Notes: generated from the sequence alone by a model not told the origin. A stretch of 64,000 nucleotides of DNA from Moringa oleifera (GCA_021397835.1 JAJFZO010000747.1:7708501-7772500), one strand, 5' to 3'. Positions 48,131 to 60,285 are shown, counted from the stretch's first letter. Program-made: numbers and translations.

Positions 48131-49930
48131 AGGGCCAAGCCCCAATGAGATAAGAGGGCACTATGGTTGCTACAAAATCCAGGGCGCGAGCGTGGGCATG
48201 GCGACCATCTGTGTAAATTTTGGTGGTAATAGTAAATAGTCAAACGAGAACTTTGAAGGTCGAAGGGGGAAAAGGCTTTACATGAATGACACTTACACAT
48301 GGGTTAGTTAATCTTAAGAGAAGTGGGAAGCCCATTAGATAACACCCCCAATGACCCTTGAAAATCTAGAGGACCGACTACCTCCCACGCTCAGGCATAT
48401 TGAACAGCCTTTAATTGATGGAAGAATACAGATAAGGAAAGTCTGTAAAATGGATCTATAATATTAGGAAAAGTATTGCCTTTTAAGTTTGCTCACATGG
48501 GTCCTAGTCTTGAACCTATCGGTCATCAGTAGATTGCTCAAGCTGCTCCTGTGGTGAGAGTGGGTGGTTTAGTGTTTGCCAGGGGATGTACTGGGAACTG
48601 TTCCTTTAGAGGCCTTCCTTGAGTGTCGAATAGCCAACTCAAAACAGGTACAGATAAAGGGAATTTAACTATTAATTTAATTAAAACAAAGCACTACAAT
48701 GGCCTCTACGAATGCTTACATAATGTGATTTTCTATCTAGTGCTTTGAATGCCAAAGTGAAGAATTTCAACAAAGTATGAGTAAACGACGGGAGTAACTA
48801 TGACTCTCTTAATGTAGCCAAATGCCTCATCATCTAATTAGTGATGCACATGAATGGATTAACAAGATTCCCATGATCAATGTCTACTATTCAACAAAAC
48901 GACAACCAAGGGACCATGCTTCATAGAATTAATGGGAAAAGAAGAACCTGTTAAGCTTGGTTCTAGTCCAACTTTGTGAAATGACTTGAGAGGTGTAGGA
49001 TAAATGGGAGCCAAAAATGGAAAAAGTGAAATACCACTACTTTTAACGTTATTTTGCTAATTCCATAAATCAAAGGCGAGGTGTCGCCCTTCTTTTTCGA
49101 CCCACGAGTGACATCGCATGCTAATCTGGGCAAAAGACATAGTCAAGTAGAGAGTCTGGCCAAGGCAACGCATTTATTTAAAGATGATGCAAGTGTCCTA
49201 AGATAAGCTCAACGAGAATAAAAATCTCGTGTGGAACAAAAAGATAAAAGCTTGTTTAATTCTGATTTCTAGGACACATAGAAACCATGAAAGTATGGCT
49301 TATCGATCCTTTAGACCTTCGAAATTTGAAGCTAAAGGTGTCAAAAAAGTTACCACATGGATAATTGGCTCATGGTAGCCAAGTGTTCACAGCGATGTTC
49401 TTTTTTTATCCTTCAATGTTGGTTCTTCTTATTATTTTAAAGCTAAATTCATAAAGCGTTAGCTTGTTCACACACCAATAAGAAACATAAGCTAAGTTTA
49501 GACCATCATGATACAAGTTAGTTTTACCTTATTAATGCCCGCGTCGTGATAGTGATTCAACTTAGTACAAGAGGAGGAACCATTGATTCACACAATTTGT
49601 CATTGAGCTTTGGTTGAAAAGCCAGTGATCTGAAGCTACTGTGTGTTGGATCATGAGTAAATGCCTCTAAGTCAAAATCCAAGCTAAAAGCGAAGCATGC
49701 GCATAATTAACCAAAGGGCCTCTAAGCCCCAAAAGGCACGTATTGTTAGCCTAGCCTACGAGATGGAAAAGCCTCGCAAGCTACCTTAAAGTATGATTCC
49801 CATCGAGCGATGGGAAGAATCCTTTGCAGATGACTTAAATATGTGGCAAGGTATTATAAATGATAAAATGGTGTTACCGCCATGGTCTACTAAGATTACG
49901 CCCTTTAGCGCTTTGATTCATCCTTCCCCT
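48131..49930 (+). pseudogene. 25S rRNA pseudogene, 3' half, unit E
   Basis: Starts at about nucleotide 1290 of 25S (GCCAAGCCCCAATGAG), fused directly to a spacer repeat, and runs to the 3' end near 49930. Near 48345 it jumps from AGATAACACC to CCCAATGACCCTTGAAAATC, losing several hundred nucleotides; unit F has the same jump at about 63323. The sarcin-ricin loop is altered at 49564-49581 (AGTACAAGAGGAGGAACC). It lost 25S nucleotides of roughly 55-1290 that unit F keeps in part. Confidence 0.92.
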
Positions 49931-50149
49931 TTACCCTAATAATAATTATCCCTATATTTTGGACCATTAATGCCATGAGGTCTAAACTTGTCCCTTAAAA
50001 TAAAGACCATACCGAAAGAGGAAAGTCCTTTACACTTGATGTGAATAAGCCATAGGGAACCAAGTGTTACTCTAAAGAAAATGTCCGTCATTGCCATGTC
50101 CCTCGAGTGTGTGCCCAGCAAGTGTACCACAAGCACAATGCTCGTGCAC
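49931..50149 (+). other. 3' external spacer and partial subrepeat, unit E
   Basis: Shared 3' spacer (GGACCATTAATGCCATGAGG near 49960) followed by one partial subrepeat and then gag, as in unit D. Confidence 0.68.
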
Positions 50150-50475
50150 AAGGATTAGTTCTTTCCTTGCAACAAGGCTTAGGTTGCAAAAGAGTGCCTC
50201 AAAAAGTTAAAGCACATGGGTTTTGTGTGAGACTATGTGAAAGAATTTATTTCGATAATGTTGGACAATAAAAACATGTCTAAGGAGAGCAAGCTTTTTA
50301 ATTTTGTCTCCAGGCTACAACCTTGGGCATAATTAGAGCTAAGGAGGCAAGGTGTGAAAGACTTGCTTGTTGCATTCGCAATTACAAACAACTTGGTGGA
50401 TTTTAAGCACAACAAGAACACTAAAAGAGATGGTACAAATAGGAAGTCCAGGAAGAAGAAATTGACAACACTATG
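50150..50475 (+). pseudogene. Retrotransposon gag fragment (unit E)
   Basis: Encodes DYVKEFISIMLDNKNMSKES, LFNFVSRLQPWA, stop, LELRRQGVKDLLVAFAITNN and a basic tail RKSRKKKL. It is homologous to the fragment at 41345-41667 and starts at the same position relative to the 25S 3' spacer. Just after the basic tail the frame runs without a stop into CACTA DUF4218 sequence. Confidence 0.78.
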
Positions 50476-51581
50476 TTTGCTTGAGAAGTACTTTCCTCCC
50501 AGTTTTTTTGATATTATGGTCTACCTCACTGTTCATTTTATAAGAGAAGTGAAATTAAGTGGTCTTATGTAGAAAGTTGAACCTTGAGGATTTTTTTACA
50601 CATGAACATTATTGAATTTTTATATAGTTGAATTTTTAAGATTATGTATGATAATGTATATTTAAACTCATGAATTATACATATGGAGTTCAATTATGAC
50701 ATCAAACTTTTTTTTATTTTGTTCATCTTTTTATTTTTTTTTTAGATTGGATTATTTTAAGTCTTTTCAAACATAAAAGAAGTAATCATGGTTTCAGTGA
50801 GAATGGTATTGAAGTGTATAATAGAAAAAAGTTTTTTCCTTGAAGTGTTGGTGAAATTATGTTGAAAAAAGAAAGATAGTATAGTTGTTTCATTTAAGTG
50901 TTGGTATTGAAGTGTTGATGTGATTATATTGAAGGAAGAAAGATAGTATAGTTGTTTCATTGAAATGTATAAAAAGAATTGTGATTGGTTTATTTGATAA
51001 TTTTATAGTACTTATATATGTTGACTAAGTTTAATTAAAGAGTCATATTTATATATTATAATTTAATTTTGATGGAGAAAACTTTGGTTGCATACTGTGA
51101 AGAATTATATTGATGAATATGTTCGATGTGAAAGATATGAAGAATTATATATATATAGGTTTTGGATAATTTGAATATAAAAATTTTATATTTATTTTGA
51201 AATTAATAAAAACAAGATACCTTTAATGACAATTCTGATGGAACTATCATTGAAGGGGGACCCTTTTAACGACAATTCTATTAGAACTGTCATTAAAGGC
51301 CCTTTTTTAATGATAGTTTTAATAGAATTATCGTTAAAAAGGTTCCCTTCAATGACCCCCCCTTTAACAGCAGTTCTATTAGATTAAAACTATTGTTAAA
51401 GGCCCCCTTTTTGATGACAATTCTATTAGAACTATCCTTAAAGGTTTCTCTCCTTTAATGATAGTTATTGAACTATCATTAAAACTTTTTTCCTTTTAAT
51501 GACATGAACAAAGATGACAGTTTTACAATGGTAACTAAAAGTTATTTTTAAGTATCGTTAAAGCCTTTATTTGTAGTAGTG
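50476..51581 (+). mobile_element. CACTA-4: 3' remnant of a CACTA element with DUF4218 piece
   Basis: Opens with LCLLEKYFPPSFFDIMVYL (50477-50533), a DUF4218 block of the CACTA transposase, ending in a stop at about 50570. An AT-rich tail follows, including a tandem GAAGTGTTG-type repeat near 50810-50960. Subterminal repeats of the form TTTAATGACA...GAACTATCATTAAA lie at 51225-51565. The last bases, TTTGTAGTAGTG, are the inverse of CACTACTACAAA, a classical CACTA end. The left end and most of the transposase are missing; the left border is fused to gag. Confidence 0.82.
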
Positions 51582-51830
51582 GGAATAAAGTTTAAAGGCT
51601 TGAAACAACTCAAACCAAATTTGAATAAAGAGAAGACTACATTAGATATTTGCCTCGAGAAGATTACGGTAAGGACATCTCGTTCTTTTGGTAGGGGTGG
51701 TTTGTTAACCCTATGACTCATGGTCTGGTGAAGTCTTGGCATTAGTAGACCTTGCCTTATGCCAAATTAAGAAAGCATGAAGTTGGGTGCACGATGGCAA
51801 GGTGATATCCAGGTCATAGGTGCCTTCTAC
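51582..51830. other. Unassigned 250 bp between CACTA-4 and array 6
   Basis: I do not recognise this stretch. It is neither the 57-bp nor the 170-bp repeat, and subrepeat-like text begins only near 51800. It may be flanking sequence carried with the CACTA-4 end. Confidence 0.4.
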
Positions 51831-54800
51831 GAGGCAGACCCCTGATGTTGTCCATCGATAGACTGCCCAACAGGTCGGCCAAAGGAGTTGCGTCACACAA
51901 ACCATAGGCATAGAGGTAAGCCATCGGTGCCCTATGTGAGATAGAACCACGTCATTGTCCTTCAATAGACTACCTAATGAGCAAGCCAAGGGAGTTGCAT
52001 CGCATAGACTATAGGACTGGGAGGCAGGCCACGCCTACCCATAGTAGGCATAGTATGAGTGGAAAGCCAAACATGCGACGACATAAGGCTCACCAACTAA
52101 GCCATTGGAGCCTCACATGAGTCAAATCCTCATCCCTATCCTCAATAGATTGCTCGGTGAGAGAGCCAAAGGAGTCACGTCGCACAGACCATCGTCTTTA
52201 GAGGTAGGTTATGGCTGCCCTATGAAGGCACGGCATGGGCGACAACCAGGCCATGAGTACCTCATGCGAGCCAAACCCTCGTTGTTGTCCCTCGATAGAT
52301 TGCATAGTAAGTAAGCTAAGGGAGCCGCGTCACATGAATAATGGGCATGGGAGGTTACCCACGGTTGCCTCTAGTAGGCATGGCAAAGGCAGTAAGCCCA
52401 GTATACGACTACATGGGGCATGCCAACTGACACATGAGGGCCTATGTGAGCCAAACACTTATCATTATCCCTCGATAGACTGCCTAGTAAGCGAGCCAAT
52501 GGAGTCATGTTGTGCATACCATGGGCGTGAGAGGCAAACTATAGCTACCCTCAGTAAGCATGACATGGACGGTAAGCCAAGCATGTGGCCGCATGGGGAA
52601 TGCCACATATGCCATTCATGTCCCTTACAAGACACTATCCCTCCATAGAGTGCCTAGCAAACGAGCCAATGGAGCCGTGTCACATGCACCATGAGCACAA
52701 AAGGCAGGCTATGGCTGCCCCCACTAACTAGGCCATTGGCACCCTACGTATGCTAAACCATCGATAGATAGCTTAAAAAGTGAGCCAAGTGAGCCGCATC
52801 ATGTGGACCATTGGCATGGGAGTAACCCATGGCTCCCACTAGTAGGAAAGGCATGGGTAGAAAGGTTAGTTTTGAGCTACGTCAAGCACGTCAATCAATC
52901 CATAGGGGTGCCTTACGCGAGCTAGACCCTTGTCATTGTTCCTCGAGATATTACCGAGCAAGCAAGCCAAGGGAGTCACATCGCACGTACCATTGGCATG
53001 GGAGGCATGCCCAGCATGCTGCTGCAGACGGTGCGCTAGCCAGGCCACAGATTGACTCATGTGGGCTAAACCCTCGTCGTTGTCCCTCGATAGACTACCT
53101 TGCTAGTGAGCCAACAAGTCATGTCACATGGACAATAGGAACGGGAGGTAGGCAATGGCTGCCCTCAGCAGGCGCAACATGGTCGAAAGGCACAGCTTGT
53201 GGCAGCACAGGGCACGCTAGCCAGGACGGGGGCACCCCACGCATACGAGAATCCTTGTTACTATCCTTCGATAAGTTACTTAATGAGCGAGCCAAAGAAG
53301 CCGCATTGCGTGCAACATGGGCTTAAAAGCAAGCCATGGGTAGAAGGCTTAGTGTGCTATTGTAGAGGGCACACAAGCTAGGCCAAAGGTACCCTATGCA
53401 AGCATGACCCTCATCACTGTCCCTTGACTGACTGCTCAGTAAGCCTGCCAAGAGAGTTATATCACACTAACCTTAGGCACGTGAGGCAAGCTACTGCTTC
53501 TCCTAACAGGCACGACATGGGTTGAAGGCCCAGCGTATGACCGCAGAAGATGCACCAACTAGGCTAAAGGTGCCCTACGCAAGCGAGACCCTTATGGTTG
53601 TCCCTCGATAGGCTACCTATCGAGCTTGCCAAGGGAGCCGAGTCATTCGGTCCATAGGCATGGGAGGCAAGTAACGACTATTTCCAACAAGCATGGCATA
53701 TGTGAAAGGCTCAACATGGGGAGAGAGAGGGTGCACCATTAAGGCCAAGTTTGCCTTATAAGAGCCATACCCGCATTGTTGTGCCTCGATAAACTGCCTA
53801 GTAAGCATGCGAAATGAGCCACGTCGCATGGACTATGGGTATGAAAGAAAAGCCATGGTTGCCCTTAGATGGCATGACTTAGGCGGAATGCCAAGCATGA
53901 GGTTACAAAGAGCATAAGAGGCACGCTAAGGGCTCATCACATGAGTGAGACCTTCATCGCTATCCCTCAATAGACAGCCAAGCGAGCATGCCAAGGGAAT
54001 CGCATTGCATGGATGATAGGCACGAGAAGCAAGCCTGGTTGCCCCTAATAGGCATGACATGCGTTGAAGGCCCAACGTGTAATCGTAGAGGGTGCGCTAC
54101 CCAGGCCAAGGGCACCCCACTCGAGGATGACCCTTATCACTATCCCTCAATAGACAGCCTAGTGAGCATGCGAAGGGAGTAGCCTCGCATGAACCATTTG
54201 CACGAGAGCAACCCATGGCTGCCCTTAAAAGGTGCGACTTACGCGAAAGGCCTAGCATCTGATGATAAAAGGCATGTTAGCTAGTCCAAGGTTACCCTAT
54301 GTGAGTGAGACCCTCGTCACTGTCCCATGATAAATAGCCTGGTGAGCATGCCAGGGGAGTTACCTCACATGGACCATGGGCATGGGAGGTAAGCCATGAC
54401 TGCCACAAACAAGTAAGGCATGGACGAAAAGCCTAATGAGCTGCCTAAAAAGTGCATAACTAGGCAAAAAGCACCTCACATGAGTGAGACCCTCACCCTT
54501 ATCCCTCGATAGATTGCCCAGCGACAGTGCGAAGGGACCCAGGTCTTAACGACCTTGGGCACGAGAGGCAAGCCATGGTTGCCCTAGTAGGCATGACATG
54601 GGTGAAAAGTTCATCGTGCGATCGCAAAAGGCATGCTAGCTAGTCCAAGGGCGCCTCACGTGAGTCATACTCTCATCGCTGTCCCTCGATAGACTACCTA
54701 ATGATGGTTACCCCAAGTAGGCATGGTCTAAATGGCAGGCCCAGCATGGTGTTATAAATGATGCACCATCTAGGCCATGGGCACCCTAGTGAAGTAGGCC

Positions 54801-55285
54801 ATGGCTGCCCTCAGCAAGTATAGTAGGGGCGAATGGCCTAGTGTGCGGTTGCATGGGGCGCGCTAGCCATGCCATAGGCAGCCCATGTGAGTTAGATCAT
54901 CATCATTGTCCCATGACAAACTGCCAAGTAATCGAGCCAAGGGAGCTGCATCGCGTGCTTTATAGCCCCGAGAGGCAAGCTATTGCTGTGCTTAATAAGA
55001 ATGACATGGATAAATGGTTTAGTGCGAGGATGCATGAGGAGCGCCAACCAGGCCATATGAGCCTTATGCGATCCAAGTCCTCATCATTATCCCTCGATAG
55101 ATTGCCCAGTGAGCAAGTGAAGGGAGTCGTGTTGTATGGACCATGGGCACGGCAGGCAGGCCATAGCTGCCTCCAGCAAGCATGACATTAGTAGAAGGCC
55201 CAACTTGCGACCATAAAGGGTGTGTTAACCAGGCCATGAGTGCTTAATATAAGCCAAACCTTATCGTTATCCCTTCATAGACTAA
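51831..55285 (+). repeat. Spacer subrepeat array 6, variant B
   Basis: About twenty monomers, period about 175-180 bp in the best-kept part (CCTCAATAGACAGCC-type start near 53966, 54146, 54325, 54505). Landmarks are CTCGATAGACTGCC, GAGCCAAGGGAGCCGC, CCATGGGCATGGGAGGCA, GGGCGAAAGGCCCAGC and GAGCCAAACCCTCGTC. It ends at a junction with a CACTA transposase. Open frames in this interval are spurious. Confidence 0.88.
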
Positions 55286-55289
55286 CTCA

Positions 55290-56645
55290 GAGCATTTGTA
55301 AAATGCCTTCAAATCCTTCCTTGGCTTTTTATTATTCTTGGTCTTTCCTTCTACATTCATGACTGTGTTAAACACATTATCGAACACATTTTTTTATGTG
55401 TTCATAACATCAAGATTATGTCATATTAAGTTGCTACACCAATAAGGTAGATCCTAAAATATGCTTTGTTTCCTCCAACCACATGTCTTGCAAATAGGAC
55501 AATTTATCTAATCAAATCCTACTTCTTAACTTTTCCCAGCCCTAATTGATCTATGTCATGTAACAATTTATACCCATATTTAATAGAAGAATCTACTCTT
55601 CTCGCTATTCTATTCTTAATGAATGTAATTTTATTCCTCCGAAATAGATGATCTTTTGGTAAAAACTTATGATGGTTATCAAACCAATACTGTTTATGTC
55701 CATTAGGAAGGTAAATGCATATGAATTTTCTCTATAGTAAGGACAAGTCAATCTTCCTTCTATACTCCATCTAAACAACATTGAGTAGGCAGGAAAGTCA
55801 CTAATGGTCTACATTAGAGCAACTTTCATGACAAAATTTTTTTTATTAGGAGATATCATATGTGGGCTCCCTAACCTCCCATAACATTTGTAACTCTGCT
55901 ATCAAAGGCTAAACATAAACATCTAATTTAATTTTTGGATGTTTTAATCCTAGAATGATTAGAGTTGGGAACATATACTCCTTTTTCATGCACATCCACG
56001 GAGGTAAGTTATGTGGTGTGACTATTACCAGCCATGAAGAATACTGTTGGCCTAATTGACCAAACGGTTGAAATCCATCATCTCTTTCATTAATTGACAA
56101 ATATCATCATAGCATCTTCCAATATATGATGTTCTAACTTTATGTTCAACATTCTAGCAAAGGCATATAATTATAAATGATTTTGACACCTATCCCATAA
56201 CTGTTGATTAGCAGCATTCAACATATCATAAAAACGTTGATCGTTTGGATTAGGGGATTCCTCCATATGTTCTAAATTAAATTTCGAACCAGCGACGTTT
56301 ATTACCATTATTTGATATGTATCAACTTCATGCACAGTGGTAGATCCTTCCTCGACATAATATTCAATTACCCCATTATTATAACTCTCATCATATTTTC
56401 CATGATAATTCCAAACATAATATCCCGATACAAAATCATATTTAGCCAAATGATATCTAACCACATCAATAGTTTCATAACGATGATTCTAACACTTTCT
56501 ACGATTACATGGACACCTTATCTTGTCTCCATCTATGAATGCCAGTTGAATATAAGTGAACTGAATAAAACGTTTCATCATGCAAAAATTTCTGATTTAA
56601 GAATCCATCTATAAGCCTAAAGTACATCCACTAGCAATCTAATAT
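55290..56645 (-). pseudogene. CACTA-3 transposase remnant (Transpos_assoc and part of TNP2)
   Basis: On the minus strand the Transpos_assoc domain is visible: DGDKIRCPCNRRKC near 56540, then VVRYHLAKYDFVSGYYVWNY (56402-56461). TNP2 follows with MSINERDDGFQPFG (56059-56100), YSSWLVIVTPHNLPPWMCMK (55978-56037) and, near the truncation, NVFDNVFNTVMNVEGKTK (around 55340-55395), the counterpart of the IEKNVC...TLLNI segment of CACTA-1. Stops break it into pieces and it is cut off at about 55290, before DUF4218 and DUF4216. Confidence 0.85.
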
Positions 56646-57989
56646 ACTCATGTTTCTATTTCTCAAGTAGTTCTAATTAAACTAGTTTTCAACAACTTGC
56701 ATCCTAAAAATTTTAATAATTTAAAAACTTATTATAATATAAAATAATTATCAAACAATTTTGAGGATATATAAAATGCATGTGACTTATAATACAACTT
56801 GTTTAATATTTTATGCATGTTACTCAAACTTCAAAGGTAAGTGGTCCTATACCATTCAGAAATGTATACTTATGTGAAGCACAATATAGTAACTAATTAT
56901 TCACTTCATTTTGTAAACATTTCGGTAACATTTCCTTATAGTTCTCTAAGTATATCACATGTATAGATATGAGTTAGTATTCTTCATTGAAACACACGCT
57001 CATATCCATTAGTATGCACCCGAAGAAGAAAGAAGATACTACATAAAATTTTTATAAAATAAATTAAACAACAATCTATACATGTGCCGCACATGAATTA
57101 TTATATCTCTAAAGTGTCCAATCTAGACAATTTAAGAATTATTATTGAAGAATTTATTTTGATGCACTTACAAACACGTGATCGACAATAAATGTTCACT
57201 AGTAATTCTCAAACAGTGTATCTAAAGAATATATGTGAAGTCTAACATTTCTAATAGTAACACTTTATGACTACCATATAATAGATTAATTTAATTGATT
57301 AACATATAAATAAATTTTCTCAACGTTAGTAATAATCATCCAAATGTGATTATGTGATTAACACAAACTAATTTAAAAAAAAAAATCAGTAACTCTAAAA
57401 TTTAATCAATATATAAGTAAATTAATTTTCACAAAAATCAAAAGAATTAAATTATTTATGTCATCAAATTACAATGTAACTAAATTATAATCTATCTAAT
57501 AAATAACAAATGAACTAATTTTATTAACAAATAAAATTAACAATCACAAAATTTAATGAACATTTAACTAATTTAAATTTCGTAAAAATCTAATTAAATT
57601 ATTTATCTTAATTAGAAATTAAATAGATTATTTTAAATAATCTAACATAAACTAAATTTATTAACAAATGAAACTAACAATTATAAAATTAAATAATTAT
57701 CTAACTGATTTAAATTTTAAAAAAATCTAATTAAAATATTTATCTTAAATTAATTTAAGGAACTTATGTATAGACAGATGCAAAAATAGTAATTATGTAA
57801 GAGGGAAAACAAAGCGGGCGAAAAGGAAAAAGATTAGGACGACAGAAGTAAAAACAGCAAAAAAAAATAGGGGGGGAAAGGAAACAACGCTCGCACGAAA
57901 GAAAAAAATTAGGGTTTCAATTTATAATCGCTTAGCGGCGAAAGTGATGGTCGTTAGAACTAAAATTCAATGATTGAAGTGAAGTCCAT

Positions 57990-58400
57990 CGTTGCCTCGA
58001 AGGCCATGGCTGCCTTTGCCATGGTTGTTAGCTTCGAAGGCCATGGCTACCTTTGCAGCCACGCATCGACACTTTTGCGGCAAGCATGGCGACCTTTACA
58101 GCCATGCATAGAGGCTTTTACGGTGGAGCTGCCTTCGCAACCATACATGGAGGCTTTTGTGGTAACCATGGCTACCTTTGCTATCACGGTCACCATGGCT
58201 GCCTTCTTCGAAGGCCATGGCTACTACTTTTGCGGCCATTGCAGCCACCTTTGAAAGCCATGGCAGCCACTATCGAAAGCCAAGGCTGCCTTCGCTCTTG
58301 GCCATGGCTGCCTTCTTCGTGGCCATGGCAGCCGGCTTCAAAGGCCATGGCTACCATCGCAGTCACCATTAAAGGCCATGGCCACCATGGCAGTGACCAT
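57990..58400. repeat. GGCCATGGCTGCC-rich short tandem repeats in CACTA-3
   Basis: The counterpart of 43965-44480: irregular 24-33-bp units built on GGCCATGGCTACC and CTTCGAAGG. Frames open on both strands are repeat artefacts. Confidence 0.85.
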
Positions 58401-58479
58401 GCATGGCCACATTCGAATTAAGGTAGCAAGCTCGCGGCCTAGCAGCTAACTTGCTTCTGAGGCAGCCATCCTTAAAGGA

Positions 58480-59200
58480 GGCAATCCAAGAGCTAGCTGG
58501 CGACCATGCATGGCTGCCTTTGAAGCAGCAAGTTGGCGACCATGCCTGGCTGCCTTCGAAGGCAGCAAGCAAGCTGCTAGTTTGCTTTTGTGGTGACCAT
58601 GTCCGGTGGCCTTCGAAGCTGGCATGCTGGCGGCCAACTTACTTCTGCTGTTGCCATGCATAGTACCCTTTGAAGGGAGCAAACTAGCCTCCAACTTACT
58701 TTTGCGACGACCATGCATGGCTGCCTTTGAAGGCAGCAAGCTGGCTGCCAGCTTACTTTTACGGTTGCCATACATGGCTACCATCGAAGGTGGCATACTA
58801 GCGGCCAGCTTGCTTTTGTAGTCGCCATGCATGGCTGCCTTTGAAGGAAGCAAGTTAGCCGTCAGCTTGCTTTTGCTGTTGCCATGCATTGCTGCCTTCA
58901 AAGGGGGCATGCTAGCGCCTAGCTTACTTTTGGGGCCGCCATGCATGGCTGCCTCTAAAGGCAGCAAGATGGTCACCAGCTTGCTTTTGCAGTGGCTAGC
59001 TTGCTTGTGCCGCTAGTTTGCTTCCCCAATTGACGGCCATGCATGGTGCCTTTGAAGGCAGCAAGTTGGTGGCTAGGTTGCTTCTACAATTCACATGCAT
59101 GGCTGCCTTCGAAGGCAATAAGCTGGTGGCCAGCTTGCTGCTTTCGAAGACAATAATTAAGTTTACAGCCATGGCTTCCTCAGAAGGCAACAAACTTGAA
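58480..59200. repeat. 57-bp minisatellite in CACTA-3
   Basis: CCATGCATGG-type motifs at 58654, 58711 and 58768 keep the 57-bp step seen in CACTA-2. A minus-strand frame (58446-58976) again encodes the 19-residue repeat related to SKLAASLLPSKAAMHG, so the repeat predates the duplication. Confidence 0.9.
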
Positions 59201-59531
59201 GCCTTCGCGACTGTCTTTGTGGTGGTCATTAGACTATATTGCATACATAATGATCGAAGCCTTGTAGTTGCTAGATCATTAATTAGCGATCGATTAAAAT
59301 TTGATCGTTAATCTATTTTTAAGTTGATTAAAAATTAATATAAATGGATTGAAAATAAATTTAGCGACGAAGAAAACATCTGTCGCTAATGTGTGTCACT
59401 AATCTATCATTATTTTATCGTTATGTTAGAATTTTTATTATCTAATAAATCTACCGCTATTTTATAATTATTTAGCAATTGATTTTGTTTATCGCTATAT
59501 TGTATCTCTATTTTGAAATTTTTTTACAGTG

Positions 59532-60285
59532 AGCAAACCCAAGGGTGCCCTTTGCGAGCCAACCCGTCATCACTATGTCCCTTGATCATATCCCCAGTGA
59601 GCATGACACGAGAGCAATGTCACTTGGTGCATAGGCATAAGAGGCAAGCCAAGACAACTCCCTATAGGAATGACACAAGCACAAGGCCCATTGTGTGATC
59701 GCACAACGCATACGAGTTAACTTAAAGGCATCCTATGCGAGCCAACCCCTTATTACTATGTCCCTTGATCATATGCCCAGTGAAAATGCCACAAACATCG
59801 TATCGCCTAGTCATGGTAGACAAGGCACGGCTGTGCCTACAGGCACAACATGTGTGCTAGGCCTTACGTGCGACTGCATAGGGCATGGGCCCCAAGCCAT
59901 GGCCACTATAAGTAAGCGAGCCACTCATTGCTACATCCCTTGATTGTGTGCCCGACAAGCATGCCATGAGCATCGCATCACTTGGACCATGTGTATAAGA
60001 GGTAAGTCATGGCTACAACCTATTGATGTGGCAAAAGTGAAAGCCTAGCATTCAGCTGTATAAGGTGTGATAGCCAAGCCAAGGGTGCCTTATGTGAGCC
60101 AACCTCTCGTTGCTACATCCCTCAATCGTGTGCCCAATGAGTGCACCATGAGTGTCATATAGCTTGATCCATGGCACAAGGGATAAGTCACAGTTACCCC
60201 TAGCAGGTACAACATGGATGTAAGCCTAATGTGTGGCAACATATGGCACACCAATCAAGCTAAGGGTGCCCCAAATGAGCAAGCC
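59532..60285 (+). repeat. Spacer subrepeat array 7, plus orientation
   Basis: About four variant-A monomers, collinear with array 5 (both contain CTACAGGCA(T/C)AACATGTGTG and CCCCAAGCCATGG). It lies between CACTA-3 and the single-copy spacer of unit F. Confidence 0.87.

Larger units (their letters stand above)
55286..59531 (-). mobile_element. CACTA-3: truncated CACTA element, minus orientation
   Basis: The right end reads TTTTTTTACAGTG (inverse of CACTGTAAAAAAA), with TAGCGA/TCGCTA subterminal repeats at 59270-59500. Moving leftward come a GC-rich minisatellite region, AT-rich leader and a minus-strand transposase remnant up to 55290, where the element stops inside the TNP2 domain against array 6. 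So one terminus and the 3' half are missing. It is the counterpart of CACTA-2 in a 13.9-kb duplicated segment but keeps more of the transposase. Confidence 0.8.

Noticed and set aside
51582..51830. A possible small gene between CACTA-4 and array 6
   Set aside because: No convincing frame, domain or RNA structure seen; left as unassigned.
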